A stretch of DNA of 64,000 nucleotides from Cololabis saira (Eukaryota; Chordata; Actinopteri; Beloniformes; Belonidae): assembly GCF_033807715.1 (NCBI RefSeq), contig NC_084599.1:248001-312000 (forward strand), read 5' to 3'. Shown here in pieces: positions 34,870 through 46,206 of this stretch. The notes under the pieces were generated by a model, which searched no databases, was not told the DNA's origin, and saw nothing but the letters and a program-made list of their open reading frames with translations. A program made the position numbers and the translations under genes. Numbering within the stretch: position 1 is the first letter of the stretch; each line of letters starts with the position of its first letter.

Positions 34870-35442
34870 CGACCTTAAGGCTCTTTGTGGCTCATAGCGT
34901 GGGACCAGATCTATAAGGTACTGAGGAGCCTGACCATGCAGTGCTCTGTAGGTTATAACTAAAATTTTAAAATGGACCCTGAACTTGACAGGGAGCCAGG
35001 GAGACCGTGGCGCTCATTAAAAATGCTAACGTGAAACGCCACTGAAACAAAACACAAAGTTTTTCATCAAACAAGTCCACTCAAGTCTGAACTGAAGTCA
35101 CAGAAAATAAACTGACCATCTTAAAACATATTTGGGTCCACATACAGCTGTGAGGCAGCTTTCTCCACAATGAACATAATTAAAACTAAATATCGTTCCA
35201 GGCTCACCAATGTTTATATTCATTTATTATAAAAATGTGTTGAGACAATTAACAAAGAAAAGGGGAAATTCAAACTGCTGGTAGAGAAATAAAATAAGAT
35301 AGCGTTTGAAAAATTAAATAAAATTTATTTTATTTTTAAGAGAAAGAAATATGTGTAATTCAAGTTACACATGTTAAGTGGCAAATATGTACTTTTTTAA
35401 TATAACAGTCAGATGCAGATGTTGATACAACTATGAGGCTAC

Positions 35443-35526
<84 letters not shown>

Positions 35527-35684
35527 TGATGTTCTGGACCTTCGCTTGAGTAAATTTTCTCTAAATGGACCTCTTAAAGTTTTAGTTGAATACCCCTGCT
35601 ATAAAGTGTTAATATTTAATGGGCCCCGGGCCACTCTGTACTGAAAAAATTGGGCCCCAAGGTCAGAAAGGTTAAGAACCCCTG
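34870..35684 (+). mobile_element. hAT transposon fragment within L2 copy 1
   Basis: The segment 35134-35217 encodes SCEAAFSTMNIIKTKYRSRL, the C-terminal hAT dimerisation region. The right end GGTTAAGAACCCCTG (about 35669-35684) is a typical Charlie/Zaphod-type terminus. The left portion (34870-35010) is another repeat fragment, and no left TIR is visible. A 77-bp (AT)n run lies at 35448-35524. The lack of matched target sites suggests rearrangement after insertion. Confidence 0.6.
35448..35524. repeat. (AT)n microsatellite
   Basis: An uninterrupted run of AT dinucleotides, about 38 units, lies between the hAT transposase remnant and the right hAT terminus. Confidence 0.95.
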
Positions 35685-37062
35685 GTTTAAACCACATGTT
35701 AATCAGGTTTGTAAAATAGCGTTTTTCCATCTCCGTAATATTGCAAAAATTAGGAAAATCCTCTCGCAGAGTGATGCAGAAAAACTAGTTCATGCGTTTG
35801 TATCTTCTAGACTAGATTACTGTAATGTGTTGTTAGCAGGATGTCTAAGTAATTTGCTGAATAGGCTCCAGCTGATCCAGAATGCAGCAGCAAGAGTACT
35901 GACAGGAATCAGCAGGAGAGACCACGTCTCTCCAGTGTTAGCGTCGCTCCATTGGCTACCTGTAAAATTCAGAATTCAATTTAAAATTGTATTACTTGCG
36001 TATAAAGCCCAAAACGGCTTAGCTCCGCAGTATTTACAAGACCTGATAGTGCCTTATGTTCCTGGCAGAGCTCTCCGCTCCCAGGGTGCAGGTTTACTCG
36101 TAGTTCCTAGAGTATCCAAATGTAGATTTGGAGGGCGGGCGTTCTGCTATCAGGCACCATTACTTTGGAACCAACTTCCAATCTGGGTTAAGGAGGCTGA
36201 CACCACCTCCACCTTTAAAACTAAACTTAAAACCTTTCTGTTTAGTAAAGCCTATAGTTAGTGTTTAGTAAACCTCTAGCTGGTGTTGGTAAATCTCTAG
36301 GTAGTGTAAACTCTAGTGTGTTAGAATCAGTAGTCATAGTTGCAGCTATAGAACAAGACTATAATAGTTAATCTCAAATATAGCTTCGCGGTAGATATGC
36401 TGCTATAGGCTTATGCTGCAGGGGGGCACCGACATGATCCGCTGGGCGGTGCCTCTCACCCTTCTTCTCCTCTCCTTTTCCCTTCCTCTCTTCTCCATTT
36501 CCTTTTTTATTTATTATAAGTATCTCATAGCTATCATTTTGTCCATCGCTCCTGTAGTTTCTTGTGCCGGCCCCCCTCTTTTCTCTTTTGTGCATGTTTG
36601 CAGGCCGGAGCCTCGGGAGCTGCGTGCTGGCCTGCGGTCCCGGCTGCCCCCCCCCCCCCATCCCCGGTCATCCCGTTGCTGCTTCCACCTGCCTACATGG
36701 ATGTCTGCTGTGTGCTGCTGACGTCCACCCCCCCCCCTCTGGTCATCCTGATGCTGCTTCCACCTGCCTGCTGTGTGCTGCTGACGTCCCTGATTCCCCC
36801 AGTCCGGCCTTCGGCAGGAGGGTCTTATGAGCCTCTTAAGAGCCTTCCTGCTCAAGGTTTCTTCCTTCCTAAAGGGGAGTTTTTCTTGCCACTGTTTGGC
36901 TTAAGGCTTTTCTCCCACTAGGGGAGTTTTTACCTGCCATTGTGTATGTAATAATTGCTTGGGGGTTTATGTTCATGTTCTGGGTCTCTGGAAAGCGTCT
37001 AGAGACAACATCTGTTGTATTAGACGCTACAGTATATAAATAAAATTGAATTGAATTGAATT

Positions 37063-37720
37063 GAGAAGAGAGAGAAGGGAGAAAAGAGAAAGTTGTGTCC
37101 AATAGGAGAGAAGGTGGTGGAGGCTCTGCTCCGAGTCTGCGCCTTCCCCGGAAGTGGGCGCGGCGCAATCTGCTGCTCTCTATGTCAAAAGCAGCAGAGA
37201 AAATTTTTTGTTTTTTTTTGGAGCGCTCGTGCGCCCCCACGTGGATTGCGCCCTGGGCCCATATTGCCCACAGCAAAAACCGGCCCTGGGTTATTGACTG
37301 GTAGTTGAATGGAATTTCCTCCTTCTGGGGATCCTTTATAATCAGGACTATTTGACTGTATGTTAACCACCCCACTGACCGTTCCTACCTGTTCAACTGT
37401 TGTTGGGTTGTGGTGGTGAGTATACCAGGTGTACCCCATAGAGCGCTGTGCCTAATAAAGTAGCCGGTGAGTACATACTGTATGTGTTGTTCTGATGAGC
37501 GTGTTGTAGATTGGCTGTTAACACTAGACCAGGTGAAAAGAGAACGGAGGTGGATGCAGGACCAGGTGGTATCAGCCCCAGAATGTTCAGGGACTGTGCT
37601 GACCAGCTCTCTGAGGGGCTATGAGCCTGAAGAAGGTCCCTGTCCAGAGAGGAGCTCTGATGCACTTCACATATACCAGGATGGATGATGGGGTCATGTA
37701 CCTGCTGCACTAGACACTCA
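37063..37720. repeat. hAT terminus remnant and other repeat fragments
   Basis: The segment 37091-37127 repeats the first bases of the window. CCCACAGCAAAAACCGGCCC followed by TG near 37268-37289 looks like a hAT right end. CCTAATAAAGTAGCCGGTGA near 37452-37471 is a terminal motif shared by a common teleost repeat. A 73-codon frame at 37467-37688 has no recognisable domain. No intact element is visible. Confidence 0.4.
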
Positions 37721-38350
37721 GTGCGTTTACATTAATTCCTCTTTAATTCAGAATTAAAATTAAATCAGAGTAAAATGAGTAAATATTACCATGTACAGTA
37801 AACACCTAATTCCGAATGAAAATGGCCATTCCGAATTAAACTTAATTCCGAAGTAAGTGGCTGGTTTATTCCTATTTTAAATCTGAATAGAATAATTCCT
37901 CGATCATGTATTCAGTCATTCCTCTTTAAATTAATTCCGGTCTTTCTTTCTGCTCGTTCCCTCGCCCGTCTGTCTCCATGACGATTATATTCCTGCTGGG
38001 CTGGTTTTCCAAACAAAGTTTCAAGATGCAGCAGCAGTAAACGCTGGTCAAGAGCAGAGACCATTTATTTAATACATAGAAATCATTAAAAGAACAGATG
38101 GAAACAGGAAACATCAAAATTGTGAGCTTTTCAAAGCTCACAATTTTAGTTTTAGTTTAGTTTAAGTTTAGTGTAAGTTTTTCTTCCGGTAGTTTAACTT
38201 CCGCCCCCCTATCCAATCAGAACCTTCCCAACCCCGAGACCTGTAGAGGAATTGGAGAAAGACCATCAAACATGTTTTCCATGTAAACCTCAATTCGGAA
38301 TTACTATTTCCATGTAAACTCGAAGGAAAATAGTTTAATTCGGAATTAAC
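37721..38350. repeat. Inverted-repeat element with CATGTAAAC/ATTCCGAATTAA motifs
   Basis: The left part has GCGTTTACATTAATTCC and repeated AATTCCGAA boxes. The right part has CCATGTAAAC and AATTCGGAATTA in inverted order. A 20-bp self-complementary stretch around TGTGAGCTTTTCAAAGCTCACA lies at about 38120-38143. It is non-coding, and exact ends and target duplication are unclear. Confidence 0.5.
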
Positions 38351-38461
38351 ACACTACACACTAGCGTATGTGCAACAAGAAAACATTTTGGAGGTTCACA
38401 TCCAGTGGTGCAGAGGGGGGTCAGGGCTCCACTAAGAGGCTCTGCATCGCGTCGTCATCTC

Positions 38462-40466
38462 ATTGACTGTGTTTCCAGCATCAATAACCCTTTTAAAACC
38501 CGAATATTGGCAAAAGCCTGAATTTGCACGGCCATATAAACACCAATAACCCCTTTGAATAACCCGAATTTGCTCATATTCTGATTTTTAAAAACCCCAA
38601 TATGAGCCCTGGGTTACTCCTTTTAAAACCTGAATATTGGGTCATGTAAACACCAAACGGAATATCCCCATCAAACGGAACAGGAATTAGTTTTCTGCAC
38701 ATCCTCTGTTCACAAGGAATCCTGGTCTTTTGAGTCCAGGAAGTTCTTCTAAACACGGAGAAACCAAGACCAGGGGTCCGTTTCACAAAGCAGGTTCAAC
38801 AAACTCTGAGTCTAATCCTGAACTCTTAGTTGATCTACTCTGAGATCGGAAACTCTGAGTTTTCGGTTCCAGAAAAGCGGATTTGAGGTAATTTACTCAA
38901 CTCTAAGTAGTTTCACCTGGAGTTGAGCTCGTGCGTGAGGGAAATAAAAAGCCATCATCAGTAGAGCGCTGATACAAGGATTCACCATGGCAACCGGCGA
39001 CACAAAAGAGCGACATACTTTTTATTTTTTTTATTTTTAACTTTATTTATCTTTTCAATTTACAAAATCCCTTTGAGGAAACATTAGTTTGCATCTCAAG
39101 ATCCACATACTTCACGCCACTGGAGTTAGAAGTGTTAATACGTGCATATGGCGAGTATGAGAGCAGATTTTGGGAAAAAAAATGAAATTTTATTGTCATT
39201 TAGATCAGGGCCGTCAATTGGGTACGGCAGCTGCCACACCTCGGCTTCAGGGGAAAATGTAAATGTTTTTTTTAAAATACATTTATGGAATTACTCTGTA
39301 TCTATTTGTATTGATTTATTCTATTAATTCATACATATAAAATAATTACAAATGCATATCAGAACAACATGATGGATTTCAGTAGGTATTATCTTTCCCA
39401 ACACTTGTATACCCCCCCTCATATCTTGAAATGTCCCAGCGTCCCTGACGACAGTGGTCGCTATCAATCTGGTTTTTAGTGCGCTCTGCAGTGTTACTAA
39501 CTTACAAAAATGAAAAGGAAGCAGACAACCACGCAATAAAAAAAAAGAAAGAATGCAAGTGATGGGTCCAGAAGATATTAACGAGGCTGTTAGCCACTGA
39601 TGGATTAATTATGCAAGTTCATCTCAAAGTAAGATATAAATCCTCTTATACATCTGTTTAAGGGAAATATTTGACTTTTTTTTTACTCTCTTTTTGCATT
39701 TAGACTTTAACTGTTTGAAATTAAACTGGGATGTCCCTGTGATATTGTTGCACTGACATAGTGAATAAAGTGAACGAGTTAAATGGTGTTTGTTAGATAA
39801 GCCTTTTCTGCTCTCTAACTCTGCCGCTTGCTGTCCGTGGTGCAGAAAACGGATGTGTATTGCGTAAAGACCCATTGGCTGAATTGACGCCACTGAGGGA
39901 GGAGACAGAGAGAAACTCCAGGTTCGCTGAAATAAACCTGGTCCCGACCAGGTTAGGTTCAGAGCGTCTGTTACTACGGCAACTGACCGAGAGCTTAAGT
40001 TACCTCTCTTTGTGAAACAGGCTAGAGTTACTCCTCTTTCTCTGGTTTGAGTTACCTCCCTTTGTGAAACGGAAAACTCAGAGTTTCCCTCATTTCAGGG
40101 TTAACAGACTCAGAGTTTTCACTAAACCTGCTTTGTGAAACGGACCCCAGGAGGAGACTAATCACTTCATAAATGTAATGAAGGATATGAACATTTCTGC
40201 ATTTGTAGACGGTAGAAAGTACCGGGATAGAAGATTTACAAGAAGGTGAGAGAAAAGTTGCGCGAAGCAGCATTTGTTTTGAATTTAGATACAGGAAGAA
40301 GAAGCAGAAATGACAGGAATTGTGTCATGATGTTCTCCGTGCGTCGCTGGTTTGATCCAGATATCCTGAATGATTAATTACCATGTAAACGGAATATTCC
40401 CAATGTTTCAGTAACTGGAATATTAGCAATAACCCCAATTTTGACTGCATGTAAACGTAGTCATTG
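38462..40466. mobile_element. TIR element interrupted by a foldback element
   Basis: The left end CATTGACTGTGTTTCCAGC and the inverse of the right end, CAATGACTACGTTTACATGC, are imperfect TIRs. Both arms repeat AATAACCC and GAATATT motifs. The middle is occupied by the separate element at 38774-40147, so the host element is only about 0.63 kb. It is non-coding. Confidence 0.55.
38774..40147. mobile_element. GGGTCCGTTTCACAAAG-ended foldback element (CAG target duplication)
   Basis: The ends GGGTCCGTTTCACAAAGCAG and its exact inverse are flanked by CAG at 38771-38773 and 40148-40150. The arms extend further with ACTCTGAGTT/AACTCAGAG and GTTACCTC boxes. The interior is AT-rich, with no recognisable transposase. 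It sits inside the 38462-40466 element. Confidence 0.75.
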
Positions 40467-41580
40467 ACAGAGAGGCATAAATTAGGCTTTAAACTGTACA
40501 TCTCTACAGTTCAGTTGTACTCAGATTTTTTTTCTTCCTTGTCCTTGATTTCAACCCCCTGACGGTACTGTGAAATTATTGTAAAAAAGCTTACACACAT
40601 AACCCCTCATTCTACACAAACACCAACCCCTACATACAGTATTTCTGACTGTTGCTTATTCTTTTACATAAAAAGTACTTTTTACATCAAAAATATGATT
40701 TCATAGTCTCGATAGTCATGATGCAATTAGTGTGTTGTTTTCATCGCCACCCACAGGCCGGATTTGTCTCTCCTTTGTTCTTAAATTTAAATTTTCATTA
40801 TTAAATAATGAATTACTTTTCCTAAAACAAATTACATGGTATGATTTTGCTTCACTTTCTGGGGCCAAGCTCAGCAAAAATTAACTAATTATTTAGTGTA
40901 TTGTAAATATTTTATACATTTAGTTTTTTTTAAACATATTGAAGTAACAGTTTAATAATGAATATGGTCTTAAAGTGCACAGTGTACCCTTTAATGAATG
41001 TTTGTTTGCATCCAGATTTATGGAGTTCTGTTTGGTTGTGAGCTCGAAAGCAAAGCAGGCTCTGATACTGAAGTCTATGATTAAGTGATTTAAAAAGAAT
41101 ATCCGAGCAGGGGTAATGGGGGCTAAAAAGACGACCAGCTGAATTAGTTCACCCCAAACTTCACCACTTCTGCACAATGTTCACTAATCATCAGGGGACT
41201 CGTGTACAAAAACTGCGTGGATTTCAACGTGAATCCATGCGTGGAAATCTTGCGTACGCAAAAAAAAAAATTCAGATGTTCAAAACTGCATACGGCCTAT
41301 AAACGGGAGCACAAACTTCTGCTTCAAGTAAATCAATTTGAATATGATGATGAGGTGTTTAAACATGATTGGATCTGGGATCTGCTCATAATAAGAATCA
41401 ATGAGAGATTTTACAGACAGTTTAATGTGAAACTGAATATAACCTGCTATGCAGCAGGTTGTGAGTTCAGCAGTCGCCACGGTTAAAAAATAACCACTTC
41501 ATGTCACTGAAAAGTCTGGCTTTACACTCAACAGACCTTCCCTACCCACTTGTCTCGCTTCATAGTATACTCTCACAACA
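40467..41580. other. No gene called; one orphan foldback end
   Basis: The region is AT-rich. From 41195 to 41260 GGGGACTCGTGTACAAAAAC and following bases resemble one end of a GGGCCTCAT-type foldback element, without a partner. A 94-codon frame at 41202-41486 overlaps it and has no recognised domain. Confidence 0.35.
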
Positions 41581-41847
41581 ATACAGTCAGTCCGGAAAGT
41601 ATTCAGAACGCTTCACTTTTCCCACATTCTTTTATGTTACAGCCCTATTGATAATAGGAATACATTCTTTTTTTTTCTCAGAATTCTACACAAAATACCC
41701 CATGATGACAACATGAAAGAAGTTTTGTTATGATTTTTGTAAATTTATAAAAAATAAAAACTATAAATATCACCTGTGCATAAGTACTCAGAACGTTTGC
41801 CATGAAGCTCAAAATTGAGCTCTGGTTCATTCTGTTTCCACTGATCT

Positions 41848-41882
<35 letters not shown>

Positions 41883-42026
41883 TTGTCTGCACACATATTA
41901 TTGATTGATACCATGACGGTAGAAACCAAAAGTGTATATATGTGCATTATTACTATATGTAATATATACCTATATATACGCACACATATGCGTACACATA
42001 CATAAATATACACATACAAACCCAGT

Positions 42027-42061
<35 letters not shown>

Positions 42062-42337
42062 GGGGGGGGAGGGGGTGGGGGGGGGGGTGGGGGTGACGAC
42101 ATCCACTGCCAATCCAGGAAGCAGGAACACACGGAGACACACGTCAAGCACTGGAAATCTGCAACAAAAAACCACAAACAAAGCACGAAACCGGCACGGA
42201 GCCAACCAAAACACGAACAGCAATCGACCTAAATCTTGAGATCTGATCGCAGTCTGAGCTAAGCTATCGCTACCGCTACCTAAACCCAAAAACTAGAGAG
42301 CCAGCATGCAGGTGAACAAGCCAGTGTGTATGTCTAT

Positions 42338-42364
42338 GTGTGTGTGTGTGTATGTATATGATCA

Positions 42365-42419
<55 letters not shown>

Positions 42420-42441
42420 ATGTGACTAAATGACTATATGT

Positions 42442-42513
<72 letters not shown>
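42338..42513. repeat. (TG)n microsatellite
   Basis: Two long TG runs are separated by TGCATGTGACTAAATGACTA. It is the counterpart of the (CA)n array at 6917-7235 in the other copy of this retroelement. Confidence 0.95.
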
Positions 42514-42517
<4 letters not shown>

Positions 42518-43136
42518 AACCAAACAAAGCTCCACCTGAAGTGTATCTATAGTGGGGGAGGGGGGGGAGCGACCCCGCCACCCGCGAGACCAGAGGCCGA
42601 CAAGGAAGAGCCCGGAACCCAGGCCACCGGCAAACCCCACAGAGGGGAGAAGTAGGAGGGAGGCAACCCACCGCCTGCGAGGCCCCCCCCCCGCCCGGCG
42701 GCGGCCGAGGGGGCCCGCGGGCGGGGCCCCCACGGCGCGGAAAGAAGCAGCCAGGGATCCCGCGGCGGCGGACCGCGACCCAGGCAATCCCCGGCCACCC
42801 GGTCCGGGCCGGACACGCGGCCAGGAGGCCCTCACCCTTCAGGCCAACGACCCCCACCCGGCAGGGGGCCAGCCTGCCCGGAGAGACAGAGCCGCCCCGG
42901 CCGCCGACGCGGGCAGGCGCACCCGTCCCCCACGAAAGTGGCCCTCCAAGACCAGAGGGGCGCCCCGCCGTAGAGGCAGCGGGGGGGACCGGAGACGGGC
43001 CCGGAGAGAGGGAACCCCCCAACAAGGCGACACCCGCGCAGGCCCGACAACGGAGGGCCCCAGACCCAGGCATCCCATTCATTCATCCATTCACCTATCC
43101 GATACCTATACTAATAATAATATAATATACTATACA

Positions 43137-43179
<43 letters not shown>

Positions 43180-43183
43180 AATT

Positions 43184-45439
43184 AAAGCTGCAAGCAGCGA
43201 TGAACGGGCCCTCGCACTCACGGCCACCGCCCCCCATAAGCATATTAGAAAAGACACCACCCACGACTTCCTATGTCAAACCATTCAAAAGTTATAGCAG
43301 AAAAAAGGGACAACCAATCAGAAGAAGGGGCGGGGCTAATTCAGGCCAATGAAGGTCAAGGACTCCATACAGAATCTGATGACACCACCCACGACTCTCT
43401 ATGTCAAACCATTCCAAAGTTATAGCAGAAAATCGGGACAACCAATCAGAAGAAGGGGCGGGGCTAGTTAAGGCCAACAAAGCTTAAGAACTCATTACAG
43501 ATTCCCATGACACCACCCACGACTCCCTATGTCAAACCATTCCAAAGTTATAGCAGAAAATCGGGACAACCAATCAGAAGAAGGGGCGGGGCCAATTAAG
43601 GCCAACGAAGCTTAAGAACTCAGTAGAAAGTCCCATGACACCACCCACGACTTCCTATGTCAAACCATTAAAAAGTTATAGCAGAAAAAAGGGACAACCA
43701 ATCAGAAGAAGGGGCGGGGCTAATTCTGGCCAATGAAGGTCAAGGACTCCATAAAGAATCTGATGACACCACCCAGGACTCTCTATGTCAAACCATTCCA
43801 ATGTTATAGCAGAAAATCGGGACAACCAATCAGAAGAAGGGGCGGGGCTAATTAAGGCCAACGAAGCTTATGGACTCATTACAGAGTCCCATGATACCAC
43901 CCACAACTTCCTATGTCAAACCATTCAAAAGTTATGGCAGATAAAAGTATTCTAGGGGGCGCTGTTGAGCCGTTAGGCCACGCCCATTAATGCAAACCAT
44001 GAAATATCAAATTTATCGCCAAGTCTGGCTTGCATGCAAAATTTTGTGACTTTTGGAGAACTATCAAATATGGACCAATCACATGAAGGGGGGGCGCGCC
44101 TTTTGGCGTCTAGCGTCGCCACGGTAACACTTTTGAAAGAGAAAAGTAATGCGTGTAGTCGCAGGATGTAGACGCACATTTTGATGTATAACACACCTGG
44201 GTGCACGTTACGGTTCGGGCTGAATTAACTGCCGAAGGAATGGCATAAATTTCGCCAAAATGACAGAATTTATTCAAAATGGCCCACATCCTGTTCGGTT
44301 TCGGCCATGGCTCCAAGAGACTTTTCTTTAAGTTGTGCCATGATACAGGGGTGTAGCGATTTTCGTGCATGTACGTCAAACCGTATTGTGGGGCTTGAGG
44401 CACAAAGTTTTCCGGGGGGCGCTGTTGAGCCATTTTGCCACGCCCATTAATGCAAACCATGAAATATCAAATTTATCGCCAGGCCTGGCTTGCATGCCAA
44501 ATTTGGTGCCTTTTGGGGAACTATCAAATATGGACCAATCAGATGAAGGGGGGGTGCGCTTGTTGGCTTCTAGCGTCGCCACGGTAACACTTTTGAAAGA
44601 GAAAAGTAATGCGTGTAGTCGCAGGATGGAGACGCACATTTTGATGTATAACACATCTGGGTTCACAATACGGTTCGGGCTGAATTAACTCTCGAAGGAA
44701 TGGCATATATTGCTCCAAAATTACGCAATTAATTCAGAATGTTCAAAATGGCCGACTTCCTGTTCGGTTTCGGCCATGGCGCCAAGAGACTTTTCTTTTA
44801 GTTGCGACATGATACAGGAGTGTACCAATTTTCGTTCATGTACATCAAACCGTATTATGGGGCTTGAGGCACAAAGTTTTTTCTGTCTGAACCAATCAGA
44901 TGAAGGGTGGGCGCGCTTTTTGGCGTCTAGCGTCGCCACGGTAACGCTTTTGAAAGAGAAAAGTAATGCGTGTGGTCGCAGGAGGGAGATGCACATTTTG
45001 ATGTATAATACACCTGGGTGCACGTTACGGTTCGGGCTGAATTAACTGCCGAAGGAATGGCATAAATTTTGCCAAAATGACACGATTAATTCAAAATGGC
45101 CGACTTCCTGTTCGGTTTCGGGCATGACGGCAAGAGACTTTTCTTTAAGTTCTCCCATGATACAGGTGTGTACCGATTTTCGTGCATGTACGTCAAACCG
45201 TATCGTGGGGCTTGAGGCACAAAGTTTTCAAGGGGGCGCTGTTGAGCCATTTTGCCACGCCCATTAATGCAAACCATGAAATATCAAATTTTTCGCCAGG
45301 CCTGACTTGGGTGCAAAATTTGGTGACTTTTTGGGCATGTTAAGGGGGCCAAAAAGGCCATCACTTTGTCAGAAGAAAAATAATAATAAAAATTCCTGCA
45401 AATACAATAGGGCCTTCGCACTGCAAGTGCTCGGGCCCT
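43184..45439 (+). mobile_element. AAAGCTGCAAGCAGC repeat, copy 3 (two kinds of internal array)
   Basis: It starts AAAGCTGCAAGCAGCGATG after an (AAT)n run and ends CTCGGGCCCT before (AAT)n. The first part (about 43250-43940) has five to six units of roughly 128 bp, with CACCACCCACGACT and CAACCAATCAGAAGAAGGGG. The second part has three larger units of about 370-460 bp, as in copy 2. It is non-coding. Confidence 0.65.
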
Positions 45440-46206
45440 AATAATAATAACCATCTTTGTATAATATAATATTGATAAATTATTAAGTTTTTGATGTCCT
45501 GCCAATGGAGGCTCAAATCCTCCATGGCAGGACCCTTCCATACCGCATTCTCACCGACACAGACATACAATCACGCACCGTCCACTGATCTCTCTCAAGT
45601 TGTTTCTACAGCTTAATGGGAGTCCACCTGTGGTGAATTCAGTTGATTGGACTTGATTTGGAAAGACACACACCTGTCTATATAAGCTCTCACAGTTGGC
45701 AGTGCATGTTGCAACACAAACCAAACATGAAGTCAAAAGAATTGTCTTCAGACCCCGAAACAGGATTGTTTCGAGGCACAAATCTGGGGAAGGGTACAGA
45801 AATATTTCTGCTGCTTTGAAGGTCCCAGTGAGCACTGTGGCCTGCATCATCCTTAAATGGAAGAAGTTTGGAACCACCAGGAATCTCCCTAGAGCTGGCC
45901 GCCCGCCTAAGCTGAGCAATCAGGGGAGAAGGGCCTTAGTCAGAGAGGTGACCAAGGACCCGACGGTCACTCTGTCACAACTCCAGCGTTCCTCTGTGGT
46001 AGGGTTGCCAACATCCAGGGGCCGGATTCTCCAATATCTTCTTAAGAAAATCTTAAGAAATGTCTTAAGATCTAAAATTAAGAAGTTCGTAAGAAAGTTC
46101 TTAAGTGCAATTCCTCAATATTTTCTTAAGAACTGTCATTTCTTACGAATTTCTTATTTTTCTACTTAAGAACTTCTTAAAATATGGCTGTTTTTGAAAT
46201 CACTCA

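Larger units (their letters stand above)
34082..36261 (+). pseudogene. L2 LINE ORF2 reverse transcriptase, split
   Basis: The first part (34082-34868) encodes KPLLKKPSLDPDTLANYRPI, LVLLDLSAAFDTVDH with a catalytic Asp, YGVPQGSVLGPILFSLYM and CYADDTQLYLS with the YADD box. The second (35685-36261) encodes ARVLTGISRRDHVSPVLASL, LHWLPVKFRIQFKI and the terminal LWNQLPIWVKEA region. RT copies LINE RNA into the genome. Endonuclease and ORF1 are absent and the frame is broken by the 815-bp foreign segment. Confidence 0.85.
34053..37062 (+). mobile_element. L2/Maui-type LINE, 5'-truncated, interrupted (copy 1)
   Basis: It begins in the RT-proximal region (matching 53505 of copy 2), runs through RT, and has a foreign segment at 34870-35684. 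It resumes with the C-terminal region (to 36261), and ends with a 3' UTR and an ATTGAATTGAATTGA tail near 37040-37062. About 125 bp of L2 present in copy 2 (roughly 54324-54448) are missing across the interruption. It replaces the 5' half of the Sushi element. Confidence 0.8.
41852..45581 (-). mobile_element. Poly-A retroelement (CA-rich family, copy 2) with nested repeat
   Basis: The plus strand opens with about 28 T and the segment is flanked by a 14-bp duplication (CCACTGATCTCTCT at 41838-41851 and 45582-45595). It is therefore a poly-A retroposon on the minus strand. The segment 41880-42670 is the inverse of 6758-7670. From 42670 to 43080 it is very GC-rich, then an (AAT)n stretch, then the AAAGCTGCAAGCAGC repeat (43184-45439), then about 140 bp to the other end. 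No RT is encoded. High-GC open frames near 42426-43139 are compositional. Confidence 0.75.

Noticed and set aside
36374..36921. Overlapping 80-120 codon frames in the L2 3' UTR
   Set aside because: The CT-rich 3' UTR of L2 copy 1 gives open frames by composition. The matching region of copy 2 does not conserve them.
42426..43139. GC-rich frames of 80-218 codons on both strands
   Set aside because: The frames are open because of high GC composition. The region is part of a poly-A retroelement and shows no domain.
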